Assembly (NCBI GenBank): GCA_016235765.1
Contig: JACRIZ010000013.1
Span: 1-60,099 of the forward strand
Direction of reading: 5' to 3'
DNA from: Rhodocyclales bacterium
Lineage (GTDB): Bacteria > Pseudomonadota > Gammaproteobacteria > Burkholderiales > Rhodocyclaceae
DNA length: 60,099 nt
Of this stretch, positions 15,043 to 22,891 are shown in pieces; position 1 is the first letter of the stretch; the number at the start of each line of letters is the position of its first letter. Both the position numbers and the translations under genes were made by a program. The notes under the pieces were generated by a model. It was not told the DNA's origin, made no database searches, and saw only the letters and a list, made by a program, of their open reading frames with translations.

Positions 15043-16890
15043 ATGGCATGGACCCGTAAAATCCTGCGCGTTGACCTGAGCAAGGGCACCTGCAAAGCCG
15101 AACCCCTCAACATGGAGTGGGCGCAGTTGTATCTCGGCCAGCGCGGCCTGGCAACCAAGTACTTCGTCAGCGAGGTCGATCCGAAAGTCGATCCGCTCTC
15201 GCCCGCCAACAAGCTGATCATGACCACCGGCCCGCTGACCGGCACGCCGGCGTCGACCGGCGGCCGCTATTCGGTGGTGACCAAGGGCGCGCTGACCGGC
15301 GCCATCGCCTGCTCGAACTCGGGCGGCTACTTCGGTGCCGAACTCAAGTTCGCCGGCTGGGACATGATCATCTTCGAAGGCAAGAGTCCGAAGCCGGTCT
15401 ATCTCTGGATCGAGAACGACAAGGCAGAATTGCGCGACGCGGCGCACCTGTGGGGCAAGACCACCTGGCAGACCGAGGAGACCATCAAGAAGGCGCACCA
15501 GGATCCGCAGATCCGCATCTCCAGCATCGGCCGGGCAGGCGAGAACGGCGTGCTCTACGCTTGTGTCGTGAACGACTTGCACCGCGCCGCCGGCCGTTCC
15601 GGCGTCGGCACGGTGATGGGCTCGAAGAACCTCAAGGCGGTGGCCGTGCGCGGCACGCTGGGTGTCGGCAACCTGAAGGATCCCAAGGCCTTCATGGCCG
15701 CCGCGGCGGCCGGCAAGAAGGTGCTGGCCGGCAATGCCGTCACCGGCCAGGGCCTGCCGACCTACGGTACCCAGGTGTTGATGAACGTCATCAACGAAAT
15801 GGGCGCGCTGCCGACCCGCAACCACCGCGACGTGCAGTTCGAGGATGCGCGCAAGATTTCGGCCGAGGCGATGCGCGAGAAGCGCCCGACCGACGGCAAG
15901 ACGCACCTGGTCGCCAACTCTGCCTGCTTCGGCTGCACCATCGCCTGCGGCCGCATCTCGAAGATCGACGAGACCCATTTCAGCGTGGTCAACAAGCCCG
16001 AGTACTGGGGCGCCAATGGCGGCCTCGAGTACGAAGCGGCCTGGGCGCTCGGCGCGGCCAACGGCGTCGGCGACCTGGAGGCGCTGCAATACGCCAACCT
16101 GATCTGCAATGAGGACGGCTTCGATCCGATCTCCTTCGGCGCCACCGTCGGTGCCGCGATGGAGCTCTTCGAACTGGGCATCATCAAGAAGGAGCAGATC
16201 GGCATGGACGCGCCGTTCGGCTCGGCCAAGGCCTTGTGCGAACTGGCGCGCATGACCGCGGTCGGCGAGGGCTTCGGCAAGGAACTCGGCATGGGCTCGG
16301 CGCGGCTGTGCGCGAAGTATGGCAAGCCGGAACTCTCGATGTCGGTGAAGGGGCAGGAGTTTCCTGCCTACGACTCGCGCGGCATCCAGGGCATGGGTCT
16401 CACCTATGCGACATCGAACCGCGGTGCCTGCCACCTGCGCAGCTACACCGTCGCCTCCGAGGTGCTGGGCATCCCCGTCAAGACCGACCCGCTGGTCACC
16501 GAAGGCAAGGCCGACCTGGTCAAGGCCTTCCAGGACGCCACGGCGGTGTTCGACTCGGCGGGCATCTGCATCTTCACCTCGTTCGCCTGGTCGCTGGCCG
16601 ATGTGCAGCCGCAACTGGACGCTGCCTGCGAAGGCAACTGGACCATGGAGAAGCTGGGCGAAGTGGGCGAGCGCATCTGGAACATGGAGCGCCAGTTCAA
16701 CCTCGCCGCCGGCTTCACCGCCAAGGACGACGACCTGCCGCCGCGCCTGAAGACCGAACCGGCCAAGACCGGCCCGGCCAAGGGACTGGTGAACGGCATC
16801 GACAAGATGCGGCCCGAGTACTACAAGACCCGCGGCTGGGACGCGCAAGGCGTGCCGTCCAAGGAGACGCTGAAGCGCCTGGGGCTGTAG
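15043..16890 (+). CDS. aorB: Tungsten aldehyde ferredoxin oxidoreductase, large subunit
   Basis: Oxidises aldehydes to carboxylic acids at a bis-metallopterin tungsten site. The 615 residues match the AOR family (about 605-620). The [4Fe-4S] cluster ligands are visible as Cys295-x2-Cys298-x3-Cys302 (Ala-Cys-Phe-Gly-Cys-Thr-Ile-Ala-Cys-Gly) and Cys509 in Asp-Ser-Ala-Gly-Ile-Cys. The pterin-binding N-terminal half has Gly-Gly-Arg-Tyr-Ser (73-77) and Asn-Ser-Gly-Gly-Tyr-Phe-Gly near 92. The aorABC order matches the Aromatoleum enzyme, which works on many aldehydes, passes electrons to NAD and can reduce acids with hydrogen. Tungsten as the metal is supported by family membership and by tupABC about 29 kb away. 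Substrate specificity cannot be read here; benzaldehyde-type and aliphatic aldehydes are both plausible. Confidence 0.93.
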   Translation: MAWTRKILRVDLSKGTCKAEPLNMEWAQLYLGQRGLATKYFVSEVDPKVDPLSPANKLIMTTGPLTGTPASTGGRYSVVTKGALTGAIACSNSGGYFGAELKFAGWDMIIFEGKSPKPVYLWIENDKAELRDAAHLWGKTTWQTEETIKKAHQDPQIRISSIGRAGENGVLYACVVNDLHRAAGRSGVGTVMGSKNLKAVAVRGTLGVGNLKDPKAFMAAAAAGKKVLAGNAVTGQGLPTYGTQVLMNVINEMGALPTRNHRDVQFEDARKISAEAMREKRPTDGKTHLVANSACFGCTIACGRISKIDETHFSVVNKPEYWGANGGLEYEAAWALGAANGVGDLEALQYANLICNEDGFDPISFGATVGAAMELFELGIIKKEQIGMDAPFGSAKALCELARMTAVGEGFGKELGMGSARLCAKYGKPELSMSVKGQEFPAYDSRGIQGMGLTYATSNRGACHLRSYTVASEVLGIPVKTDPLVTEGKADLVKAFQDATAVFDSAGICIFTSFAWSLADVQPQLDAACEGNWTMEKLGEVGERIWNMERQFNLAAGFTAKDDDLPPRLKTEPAKTGPAKGLVNGIDKMRPEYYKTRGWDAQGVPSKETLKRLGL

Positions 16891-18147
16891 ATGAGACATC
16901 TCATCATCGGCAACGGCCCCACGGGCCTCGTCGCCGCCGAGACGCTGCGCCGCCTGCAACCGCAGGCGGACATCGTCCTGATCGGCGACGAAGCGGAGCC
17001 GCCCTATTCGCGGATGGCGATCCCCTACTTCCTGCAGGGCGGCATCGGCGTCGACGGCACCTACCTGCGCAAGTCGCCCGACCACTATGCGAAGCGGCGC
17101 ATCCAGTTGCTCCAGGCGCGCGTGAGCTGGGTCGATCCGGTCAAGAAGGTGATCGAACTGGCCGACGGCAAGCGCGAGCGCTACGACAAGCTGCTGATCG
17201 CCACCGGCTCGCATCCGGTGCGGCCCGACGTGCCGGGCATGGACCTGCCCAACGTGCACACCTGCTGGACGCTGGACGACGCGCGCGCCATCGCCGCCAA
17301 GGCGAAACCGGGCGCGCGCGTGCTGCAGCTCGGTGCCGGCTTCATCGGCTGCATCATCATGGAAGCGCTGGCGGCGCGCGGTGCGAAACTGACCATCGTC
17401 GAGATGGGCGACCGCATGGTGCCGCGCATGATGACCGAGAAGGCGGGCGGCATGATCAAGCACTGGGTCGAGCGGAAGGGCGTCTCGGTGCACGTCAATG
17501 AAGCGATCACCGCCATCGAGCAGCAGGGCGATGCGCTGGTCGCAAAAGTCAGCCGTGGCGGTACGCCTATCGTGGCGGACCTGGTGATCTGCGCGGCGGG
17601 CGTGCGGCCCAACATCGGCTTCCTGGCCGGCAGCGGCATCGAGATCGGACGCGGCATCCGCGTCGACAACCACATGCAGACCAGCGTCGCCGACGTCTAT
17701 GCCGCCGGCGACGTCGTCGAGGCGATCGGTTTCCACTCGGGTCAGCCCGAGTTGAACGCCATCCAGCCGAACGCCGTCGACCAGGCGCGCGTCGCCGCGC
17801 ACAACATGGCCGGCGAAGCGACCGTCTCGCAGGGCAGCCTGGCCATCAACGTGCTCGACACGCTGGGCCTGATCTCGTCGTCGTTCGGCCAGTGGTGGGG
17901 CGCGAAGAAGGAGGAGGGCGGCACCGGCGTCGAACTCGTCGACGAGGGCAACTTCCGCTACCTGTCGTTGCAGTTCCAGGACGACGTGCTGATCGGCGCC
18001 ACCAGCCTCGGCTGGACCGAACACGTCGGGGTGCTGCGCGGCCTGATCCAGACCCGCACCCGGCTCGGGGCCTGGAAGGACCGCCTGCTCGCCGATCCAA
18101 CCGGTTTCATGGCGGCCTACCTCGGCAGCGCACAGAAGGCGGCATAG
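16891..18147 (+). CDS. aorC: Aldehyde oxidoreductase FAD subunit (pyridine nucleotide oxidoreductase)
   Basis: Flavoprotein that passes electrons from AorA to NAD. The 418-residue protein has an N-terminal FAD-binding motif Gly-Asn-Gly-Pro-Thr-Gly (7-12), a central NAD(H) motif Leu-Gly-Ala-Gly-Phe-Ile-Gly near residue 150, and the second FAD motif Val-Tyr-Ala-Ala-Gly-Asp near 268, the pattern of the class-I pyridine nucleotide-disulfide fold without the redox disulfide. The ATG follows the aorB stop directly with no gap (TAG-ATG), so translation is coupled. The C-terminal domain ends in a Lys-Ala-Ala tail. Related NADH:rubredoxin and nitrite reductase flavoproteins share the fold, but the operon context makes AorC the best call. 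Confidence 0.9.
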   Translation: MRHLIIGNGPTGLVAAETLRRLQPQADIVLIGDEAEPPYSRMAIPYFLQGGIGVDGTYLRKSPDHYAKRRIQLLQARVSWVDPVKKVIELADGKRERYDKLLIATGSHPVRPDVPGMDLPNVHTCWTLDDARAIAAKAKPGARVLQLGAGFIGCIIMEALAARGAKLTIVEMGDRMVPRMMTEKAGGMIKHWVERKGVSVHVNEAITAIEQQGDALVAKVSRGGTPIVADLVICAAGVRPNIGFLAGSGIEIGRGIRVDNHMQTSVADVYAAGDVVEAIGFHSGQPELNAIQPNAVDQARVAAHNMAGEATVSQGSLAINVLDTLGLISSSFGQWWGAKKEEGGTGVELVDEGNFRYLSLQFQDDVLIGATSLGWTEHVGVLRGLIQTRTRLGAWKDRLLADPTGFMAAYLGSAQKAA

Positions 18148-18155
18148 TGGGCGCG

Positions 18156-18410
18156 ATGCGGATCACCTTCAAGCTCTTCGCCATGCTGCAGGACTACCTG
18201 CCGGCCGAGGGCCGGCAGAACAACGCGCTGCCGCTCGACCTGCAGGATGGCACCACCATCCTCCAGGTCATCGAGCGCTTCGGGGTGCCGCTGAAGTCCT
18301 GCCACCTCGTGCTCATCGACGGCAATTTCGTACCGCCGAGCGAGCGCAACACGCGTGCCCTCAAGGAAGGCGAAACGCTCGCCATCTGGCCGCCCATCGC
18401 GGGCGGCTAG
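18156..18410 (+). CDS. aorD: MoaD/ThiS-like sulfur carrier for the AOR cofactor
   Basis: An 84-residue ubiquitin-fold protein ending in Gly-Gly, the tail adenylated and thiocarboxylated in MoaD and ThiS. The N-terminus Met-Arg-Ile-Thr-Phe-Lys-Leu-Phe-Ala-Met-Leu and the Trp-Pro-Pro-Ile-Ala-Gly-Gly end are typical of MoaD relatives. It follows aorC within 10 bases; a GTG at 18147 overlapping the aorC stop is an alternative start. Aor clusters of Aromatoleum relatives also carry a MoaD-like gene, so it probably supplies sulfur for the metallopterin dithiolene of AorB. No MoaE or MoeB is seen in the window; the moeA gene is near 43 kb. Confidence 0.85.
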   Translation: MRITFKLFAMLQDYLPAEGRQNNALPLDLQDGTTILQVIERFGVPLKSCHLVLIDGNFVPPSERNTRALKEGETLAIWPPIAGG

Positions 18411-18435
18411 GCGCCGGGCTGCGGCCCGACGTCGG

Positions 18436-18822
18436 CTACTTGAGGGTCAGAATCCAATCGACCAGGCGCTTGGCATCCGCTTCGCTGATCGAGACGCCAT
18501 TGGGCGGCATGGCGACGCCGGATGACTCTTCCTTCCAGTGGCGATTGTAGGGCGACGTGCCGCCCATGACCTCGGCCGTGAGCGTCTTGACCGCAGCCTT
18601 GTTGCCGCGGTAGCGCGCAGCAACCGCTTTCCACGGCGGCCCCACCGGCTTCATGCCGTCGGGCCCCTTGGCGTCGAGTTCAATTCCGTGGCATATGAAG
18701 CAGCCCGATTTGCTGGCGAGCTGCCGCATTGACTCGTCCTTGGCGTCGGCGGCGGCCGCACCGCCCCAGCTAAGGATAGCGGTGCTCAGGAAAAGGGAAC
18801 AGACAGCGGTCTTGGTGATCAT
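18436..18822 (-). CDS. Small periplasmic cytochrome c (c551/c5-like)
   Basis: Monohaem electron carrier, 128 residues. A signal peptide (1-25, ending Ala-Ala-Ala-Ala) is followed by the haem motif Cys41-Phe-Ile-Cys44-His45 and a C-terminal Met axial ligand in Val-Ala-Met-Pro-Pro-Asn-Gly. The Pro-Val-Gly-Pro-Pro-Trp-Lys and Val-Asp-Trp-Ile-Leu segments are typical of c551/c8-type domains. It is the third gene of a minus-strand set with the diheme cytochrome and the quinoprotein-associated binding protein, so it likely carries electrons from the PQQ dehydrogenase towards the oxidase. It resembles the second domain of the diheme protein at 19794-20486, suggesting duplication. Confidence 0.9.
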   Translation of the reverse strand: MITKTAVCSLFLSTAILSWGGAAAADAKDESMRQLASKSGCFICHGIELDAKGPDGMKPVGPPWKAVAARYRGNKAAVKTLTAEVMGGTSPYNRHWKEESSGVAMPPNGVSISEADAKRLVDWILTLK

Positions 18823-18901
18823 GGCTTGCTCCAGATGTTCTCGCTCAATGTTGTGCCGAAAGGTGGTGTGGCAATCGCTGCGCCGAAGGGGCCGCAGCCA
18901 T

Positions 18902-19732
18902 CTATGGCGCCCGATGCTGCACTCCGTGGCGCTGCATGATTCGTTTGATGCTGCCGTCGGCGAGCAGTTCGTTCATCGCGTGCTGCAGCGCCTGCGCCAG
19001 ATCGTCGCTGTGCGCCTTGACCGCCAGTCCGACCGCCCACTGCCGCTTCTGCAGGATCGGGTTCGGCGCCTGGTCGATCGCGAAGCGCGCGTCGCTGCCG
19101 AGCCCAGCCTCGAGCTCGCCCTGCTGCGCGATGGCCAGCGGCACGGTGCCGCTGCGCAGCGCCGCCACGGCATCCCCGCCGGTCTTGTACACCCGAAGCG
19201 ACTTGCCGTAGCGGCCACCTTCGAGCGAGAGCATGACGCTGGCTGCCAGGGTGTCGCCCTCGACAGCGTAGGGCAGTGATTCCAGTTTGTCGAAGCTGTC
19301 GCAGATCGGCAGCTTCTCGAGCATGCGTCCGACCGCGTAGCGTTCGCGGTGGTAGGGGGCAAAGAAGCGGACTTTGTCCACCTTGGCGCTGAAGTCGCGG
19401 TCGACCGGTGCGTGGATCATGACGTCGGCAGGTCCGTAGCCGAGGTAGTGTCCCTTCCAGACCATGTTGCGAAGGTCGTCCTCCATATTCTCGTCGGCGT
19501 CGAACCAGAGGGCGGACATCCTGACGCCGAGCTTGGCCGCAAGGGCGTCGGCGACATCGACGTCGACGCCCGTGCCGTGGTTGGAAAAGGGCGGGAAGTT
19601 GTTGTAGAGCGCGACCTTGAGGACGCCACTTTGCTTCACCCGCTCGAGCGGCGACATTTCGTCGGCCGCGGCCGACGCGCCGGCGATGAGCGAACAGGCG
19701 AACAGGGCGAGCGCGGGCAACAATCGGGTCAT
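18902..19732 (-). CDS. Quinoprotein dehydrogenase-associated solute-binding protein (PedG/XoxJ-like)
   Basis: Periplasmic binding protein of the SBP_bac_3 fold, 276 residues with a signal peptide cut near residue 22 (Ala-Ser-Ala-Ala-Ala-Asp). The core starts Gly-Val-Leu-Lys-Val-Ala-Leu-Tyr-Asn-Asn-Phe-Pro-Pro-Phe-Ser, where an amino-acid binding protein would have its ligand loop. No ABC permease or ATPase is nearby, so it is not a transport component here. Proteins of this kind accompany PQQ dehydrogenases (MxaJ, XoxJ, PedG) and are thought to help mature or activate the enzyme. It lies between two cytochrome c genes and shares their predicted sigma54 promoter. The exact role remains open. 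Confidence 0.85.
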   Translation of the reverse strand: MTRLLPALALFACSLIAGASAAADEMSPLERVKQSGVLKVALYNNFPPFSNHGTGVDVDVADALAAKLGVRMSALWFDADENMEDDLRNMVWKGHYLGYGPADVMIHAPVDRDFSAKVDKVRFFAPYHRERYAVGRMLEKLPICDSFDKLESLPYAVEGDTLAASVMLSLEGGRYGKSLRVYKTGGDAVAALRSGTVPLAIAQQGELEAGLGSDARFAIDQAPNPILQKRQWAVGLAVKAHSDDLAQALQHAMNELLADGSIKRIMQRHGVQHRAP

Positions 19733-19793
19733 CTGGCAGCCTTTCCTGGCAGGAGGCAGATCATCGAACTGCGATCAGGCAGCATCGCATACT

Positions 19794-20486
19794 TCACTTC
19801 GCCCCGGCGAGAATCCACGTGATCAGCGCCTTCAGGTCGTCCTCCGGTACCGTGTCCATCGGCGGCATCGGCACCTTGCCCCAGACGCCGGTACCGCCTT
19901 TCTTGACCTTGGCCAGCAGTTTCGCCGCCGCATCCTTGTCCTTCGCGTACTTGCGTGCCACCTCCCGGTAAGCCGGGCCGACCCCGCGTGCATCGGTGGC
20001 ATGGCAGGTCAGGCAAGCGGATTTCTTGGCCAGCGCCTCCATCGGATTGGCCGGCGGCGGTTCGGCGCCTTCGAAGCGGGTGTCGAGATAGGCGCGGATG
20101 GCCCAGATCGCCTCCTGCTGCAGAATCCCCTCGAAGGGCGGCATGTAGACCGCGCCATTGCGCACCTTGCCACGCAGGACGGATTGAAGGAAGTACTGGT
20201 CCGTCTCCTTGTCCGGCTCCAGCTTGCGCAGGTCGGGCGCGATGCCGCCACTGATCGCCTCGAGGCCATGGCAGCGTGCACAGTTCTGGTTGTAGGCGGA
20301 GGTCCCGACGCGAATGGCCTCCTTCTCGCCGCGGTATGGATTCTCGTCGCGCTTCTGTTCGCCGAGCGGTGTCAGGGTGCTCACGTCGACCGCCTGCGGC
20401 GTCACGTCGCCGTGCGCCAGAACCTCGGGGATCGCAACCATACACAAAGTCCACATCAGAAACACGGAATGAAACAGTCTCTGCAT
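19794..20486 (-). CDS. Diheme cytochrome c: PedF/ExaB-type c550 fused to a c551-like domain
   Basis: Periplasmic electron acceptor for a PQQ alcohol dehydrogenase, 230 residues. The signal peptide ends near residue 24. Domain 1 (about 25-140) has the haem motif Cys69-Ala-Arg-Cys72-His73 within Tyr-Asn-Gln-Asn-Cys-Ala-Arg-Cys-His-Gly-Leu-Glu, and the Val-Tyr-Met-Pro-Pro Met-ligand region, matching ExaB/PedF cytochrome c550. Domain 2 (about 145-230) has Cys158-Leu-Thr-Cys161-His162 and a Met ligand in Val-Pro-Met-Pro-Pro-Met. ExaB/PedF normally has one haem and about 145 residues, so the second domain is an addition. The start at 20486 has ggaggag 6 bases upstream. A sigma54 promoter and activator site lie upstream (20552-20678). 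Confidence 0.9.
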   Translation of the reverse strand: MQRLFHSVFLMWTLCMVAIPEVLAHGDVTPQAVDVSTLTPLGEQKRDENPYRGEKEAIRVGTSAYNQNCARCHGLEAISGGIAPDLRKLEPDKETDQYFLQSVLRGKVRNGAVYMPPFEGILQQEAIWAIRAYLDTRFEGAEPPPANPMEALAKKSACLTCHATDARGVGPAYREVARKYAKDKDAAAKLLAKVKKGGTGVWGKVPMPPMDTVPEDDLKALITWILAGAK

Positions 20487-20551
20487 GAAACAACTCCTCC
20501 TGTACCAGTCGGGCCTGGCAATTGGGTTGTTGCCCGACCGTTCCCTGCTAA

Positions 20552-20567
20552 AGCATGTCGCGTGCCA
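20552..20567 (-). promoter_or_regulatory. Sigma54 promoter of the cytochrome/binding-protein operon
   Basis: On the minus strand TGGCACGCGACATGCT fits TGGCACG-N4-TTGCW with one mismatch and correct GG-N10-GC spacing. Predicted start is about 20542, which leaves a 56-base leader before the ATG at 20486. The upstream palindrome at 20662-20678 begins 95 bases away. Confidence 0.75.
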
Positions 20568-20661
20568 GCGACGAGCCGGCCGCGCAACGGCGCGCGTGGC
20601 TGCGCCAGTCGGTGGTTCGACCGAGTCGTCAGTCTGAGGAGGGTGCGCCCTGAACAGATGT

Positions 20662-20678
20662 TGTTCCAACTTGAAACA
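20662..20678. promoter_or_regulatory. Putative activator site (UAS) TGTTCCA-N3-TGAAACA, copy 1
   Basis: TGTTCCAACTTGAAACA is a 17-base near-palindrome. The same 7+7 bases with a 3-base spacer occur upstream of the PQQ dehydrogenase (28896-28912), at nearly the same distance from a sigma54 promoter. It lies in the divergent gap between the cytochrome operon and the AcoR-type regulator (20487-20784), which otherwise holds only the sigma54 core promoter and the regulator's ribosome site. It probably binds that regulator. Confidence 0.7.
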
Positions 20679-20784
20679 CACGCTGTATCATCTAGCTTAG
20701 GTAGTGTGATGCCGCGCTAGACGGCTTTGCCTGAACACACAAGAAGCGCGCGTCCAAACGGGGCGGGGACGCAGGAGACAAACG

Positions 20785-22761
20785 ATGAAGAACCACTTTG
20801 ACCCACGCGCGGGGGCCGCGGGTCGCAGTGGGGATTGCTTGCTCGCCGTCGGAGCGATCCCGCTGATGCGCTTGCCGTCCCTGATTGAGTTGTCCTGGCG
20901 GCGCTGTCTCGATTTCGGTCTGGACACCGGCCAGGGCAGCGAGTTCGAGCCGTCCGCGCGTGACATCCTGGCCGAGCAACTCGACAAGAACGGCAAGCTG
21001 CTGGCGCACGCTCAGCCGGTGATGAAGATGCTGTTCGAGCAGATCGTCGACACCCAGAACATGGTGGTTCTGGCCAACGACGCCGGCTACATCCTGCATA
21101 GCATGGGCGATGGCGAATTCCTCGAGCGCGCCGAGCGTGTTGCGCTCGCGCCGGGTGTGGAATGGTCCGAAGTCAGCCGAGGTACCAACGCGATCGGTAC
21201 CGCGGTCGCCGTTGCCTCGCCCGTGGTCGTTCACGGCGACCAGCACTTCCTGGCGGCCAACCAGTTTCTCACTTGCTCGGCGGCGCCGATCTTCGATCCC
21301 GCCGGCCGGTTGGCCGGCGTCCTCGACGTCACCGGCGACCACCGCAGCTTCAGCCAGCACACGCTCGCGCTGGTACGCATGTCAGTGCAGATGATCGAAA
21401 ACCGGATGTTCGCGGCGGCATACGCCGATGCCCTGGTCATCCGTTTCCACGCGCGGCTCGAATTCATCGGCACTCTGTGCGAAGGCATGGTCGCCGTCGG
21501 CTGGAACGGGAGGCTGCTCTCGGCAAACCGCAATGCTTGCGCCCAGTTCGACCGGCCCCTCGAAAGTCTGCGCGGCGCAGACTTTGCGGCGCTCTTCGGC
21601 CAGCCGATCGCTCGCGTGTTCGACCACCTGCTGGTGCGGCCCCAGGATACTTTCTCGCTGACGCTGGACAATGGCGGGCGCGTCCAGGCCCGCGCCGACT
21701 TCCAGCCGCATCACCTGCGGCGCTACACGCGCCTCGACCTCCCGAGTCAGGCCGCTGTCGTCGGCAGTCCGTCTGCTGCCGGCTTTCCCGCCGACACGCC
21801 GCCGCAGACGCGGCGCGCCGGCAAGGATGCCTGCCCGCTGAGCCGGCTACAGACAGGCGACCCGCAGGTGGATGCCGTGATCACGCGTGTCCGCAAGGTC
21901 GTCGGGCACGACATCCCGCTCCTGATCCAGGGTGAAACCGGCACTGGCAAGGAACGGCTCGCCTATGCAATCCACAGCGTCGGCCCCCGCGCCGCGCGGC
22001 CGTTCGTCGCCGTCAATTGCGCGGCCATTCCCGAAGGGCTGATCGAGTCGGAACTCTTCGGCTACGAGGAAGGCGCCTTCACCGGCGCGCGCCGCAAGGG
22101 CAGCGTCGGTCGGTTGCTGCAAGCCGACGGCGGAACCCTGTTCCTCGATGAGATCGGCGACATGCCGCTGTCGCTTCAGGCGCGACTGCTGCGTGTCCTG
22201 CAGGAGCGGGTCGTGCAACCACTCGGCAGCGCCAAGTCCTACGCCGTGGACATTGCGGTCATTTGCGCGACGCACCGCCGCATCCGCGACCTGGTGCGCT
22301 CCGGGCAGTTTCGCGAGGACCTGTATTTCCGCCTGAACGGCTTCACCGTCACGCTGCCGCCGCTGCGGCTGCGGACCGACCTCGAGACCCTGGTGGCGGC
22401 GATGTTCGCCGAACTCGGCAGCGCGCGACCGCCGACGATCGATCCGGAGGTCCTCGAACTGTTCCGTCGCCATCCCTGGCCCGGCAACCTGCGCCAGTTG
22501 TCGAACCTGCTGCGCACCGCCGCAGTGATGGCCGCCGGAGAACAGATGATCCGGCGTGAACACCTGCCTGACGACTTCCTCGAGGACATCGAACAGCAGC
22601 CGGTCGTCGCGTCCGGTGCCGAACCAGCGCCGGTCCGCCTCGACGACCTGGCAATCCGGTCGATCCGCGAGGCGATCGCGCGCCACGGCGGCAACGTGTC
22701 GGCGGCAGCCCGCGAATTGGGCGTCAGCCGCGCCACGGTCTACCGCAAGCGGCAGCACTGA
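20785..22761 (+). CDS. Sigma54-dependent activator, AcoR type
   Basis: Enhancer-binding activator, 658 residues. An N-terminal GAF-containing sensor region (about 60-320) carries Gly-Val-Glu-Trp-Ser-Glu-Val-Ser-Arg-Gly-Thr-Asn-Ala-Ile-Gly-Thr, typical of AcoR regulators of acetoin and alcohol catabolism. The AAA+ domain has Walker A Gly-Glu-Thr-Gly-Thr-Gly-Lys-Glu (383-390), the sigma54-contacting Gly-Ala-Phe-Thr-Gly-Ala (about 430-435) and Walker B Leu-Phe-Leu-Asp-Glu-Ile-Gly-Asp. A Fis-type helix-turn-helix ends the protein (Gly-Asn-Val-Ser-Ala-Ala-Ala-Arg-Glu-Leu-Gly-Val-Ser-Arg-Ala-Thr-Val-Tyr-Arg). All parts needed for activity are intact. It is divergent from the cytochrome operon and is the best candidate for binding the shared TGTTCCA-N3-TGAAACA sites. 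Its effector is probably an alcohol, aldehyde or derived compound (inference). Confidence 0.92.
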   Translation: MKNHFDPRAGAAGRSGDCLLAVGAIPLMRLPSLIELSWRRCLDFGLDTGQGSEFEPSARDILAEQLDKNGKLLAHAQPVMKMLFEQIVDTQNMVVLANDAGYILHSMGDGEFLERAERVALAPGVEWSEVSRGTNAIGTAVAVASPVVVHGDQHFLAANQFLTCSAAPIFDPAGRLAGVLDVTGDHRSFSQHTLALVRMSVQMIENRMFAAAYADALVIRFHARLEFIGTLCEGMVAVGWNGRLLSANRNACAQFDRPLESLRGADFAALFGQPIARVFDHLLVRPQDTFSLTLDNGGRVQARADFQPHHLRRYTRLDLPSQAAVVGSPSAAGFPADTPPQTRRAGKDACPLSRLQTGDPQVDAVITRVRKVVGHDIPLLIQGETGTGKERLAYAIHSVGPRAARPFVAVNCAAIPEGLIESELFGYEEGAFTGARRKGSVGRLLQADGGTLFLDEIGDMPLSLQARLLRVLQERVVQPLGSAKSYAVDIAVICATHRRIRDLVRSGQFREDLYFRLNGFTVTLPPLRLRTDLETLVAAMFAELGSARPPTIDPEVLELFRRHPWPGNLRQLSNLLRTAAVMAAGEQMIRREHLPDDFLEDIEQQPVVASGAEPAPVRLDDLAIRSIREAIARHGGNVSAAARELGVSRATVYRKRQH

Positions 22762-22787
22762 GGGACGCCCTCGCGGCGGAACCGCCG

Positions 22788-22802
22788 TCATGAAATTCAT
22801 GA
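22788..22802. promoter_or_regulatory. Dyad TCATGAAATTCATGA upstream of a TonB receptor, copy 1
   Basis: A 15-base dyad, symmetric except for the central base, whose inner 13 bases (ATGAAATTCATGA) recur exactly at 31138-31150 upstream of the other TonB-dependent receptor. The distance to the receptor start codon is similar: 90 bases here, 83 there. This suggests a shared regulator, possibly the NarL-type response regulator encoded at 31172-31813. Confidence 0.5.
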
Positions 22803-22835
22803 TTCGGCGGCCCCGCTGCGCAGCGCACCGCAATT

Positions 22836-22851
22836 CGGCACAAGATTCGCT
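22836..22851 (+). promoter_or_regulatory. Possible weak sigma54 promoter of the receptor/YceI/propeller operon
   Basis: CGGCACAAGATTCGCT keeps the GG-N10-GC core and CAC of TGGCAC-N5-TTGCW but differs at two consensus positions. The predicted start is near 22863, 29 bases before the receptor ATG. No copy of the TGTTCCA-N3-TGAAACA site is found upstream, so confidence is low. Confidence 0.3.
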
Positions 22852-22891
22852 GGTCATCGTGGGGTGCCTACCTCATCGCACGGAGCCTTCA

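Noticed and set aside
14554-18024. A 1156-codon open frame on the minus strand across the aor genes
   Set aside because: It is antisense to aorABC, whose motifs are unambiguous; its translation is rich in His, Arg, Ala and Asp with no domain. Such frames are common in GC-rich DNA because of GC-biased third positions.
18415-18428. CGGGC-TGCG-GCCCG hairpin between aorD and the convergent cytochrome gene as a terminator
   Set aside because: Only 5 bp and no T run; too weak to list as a terminator, though it sits in the right place.
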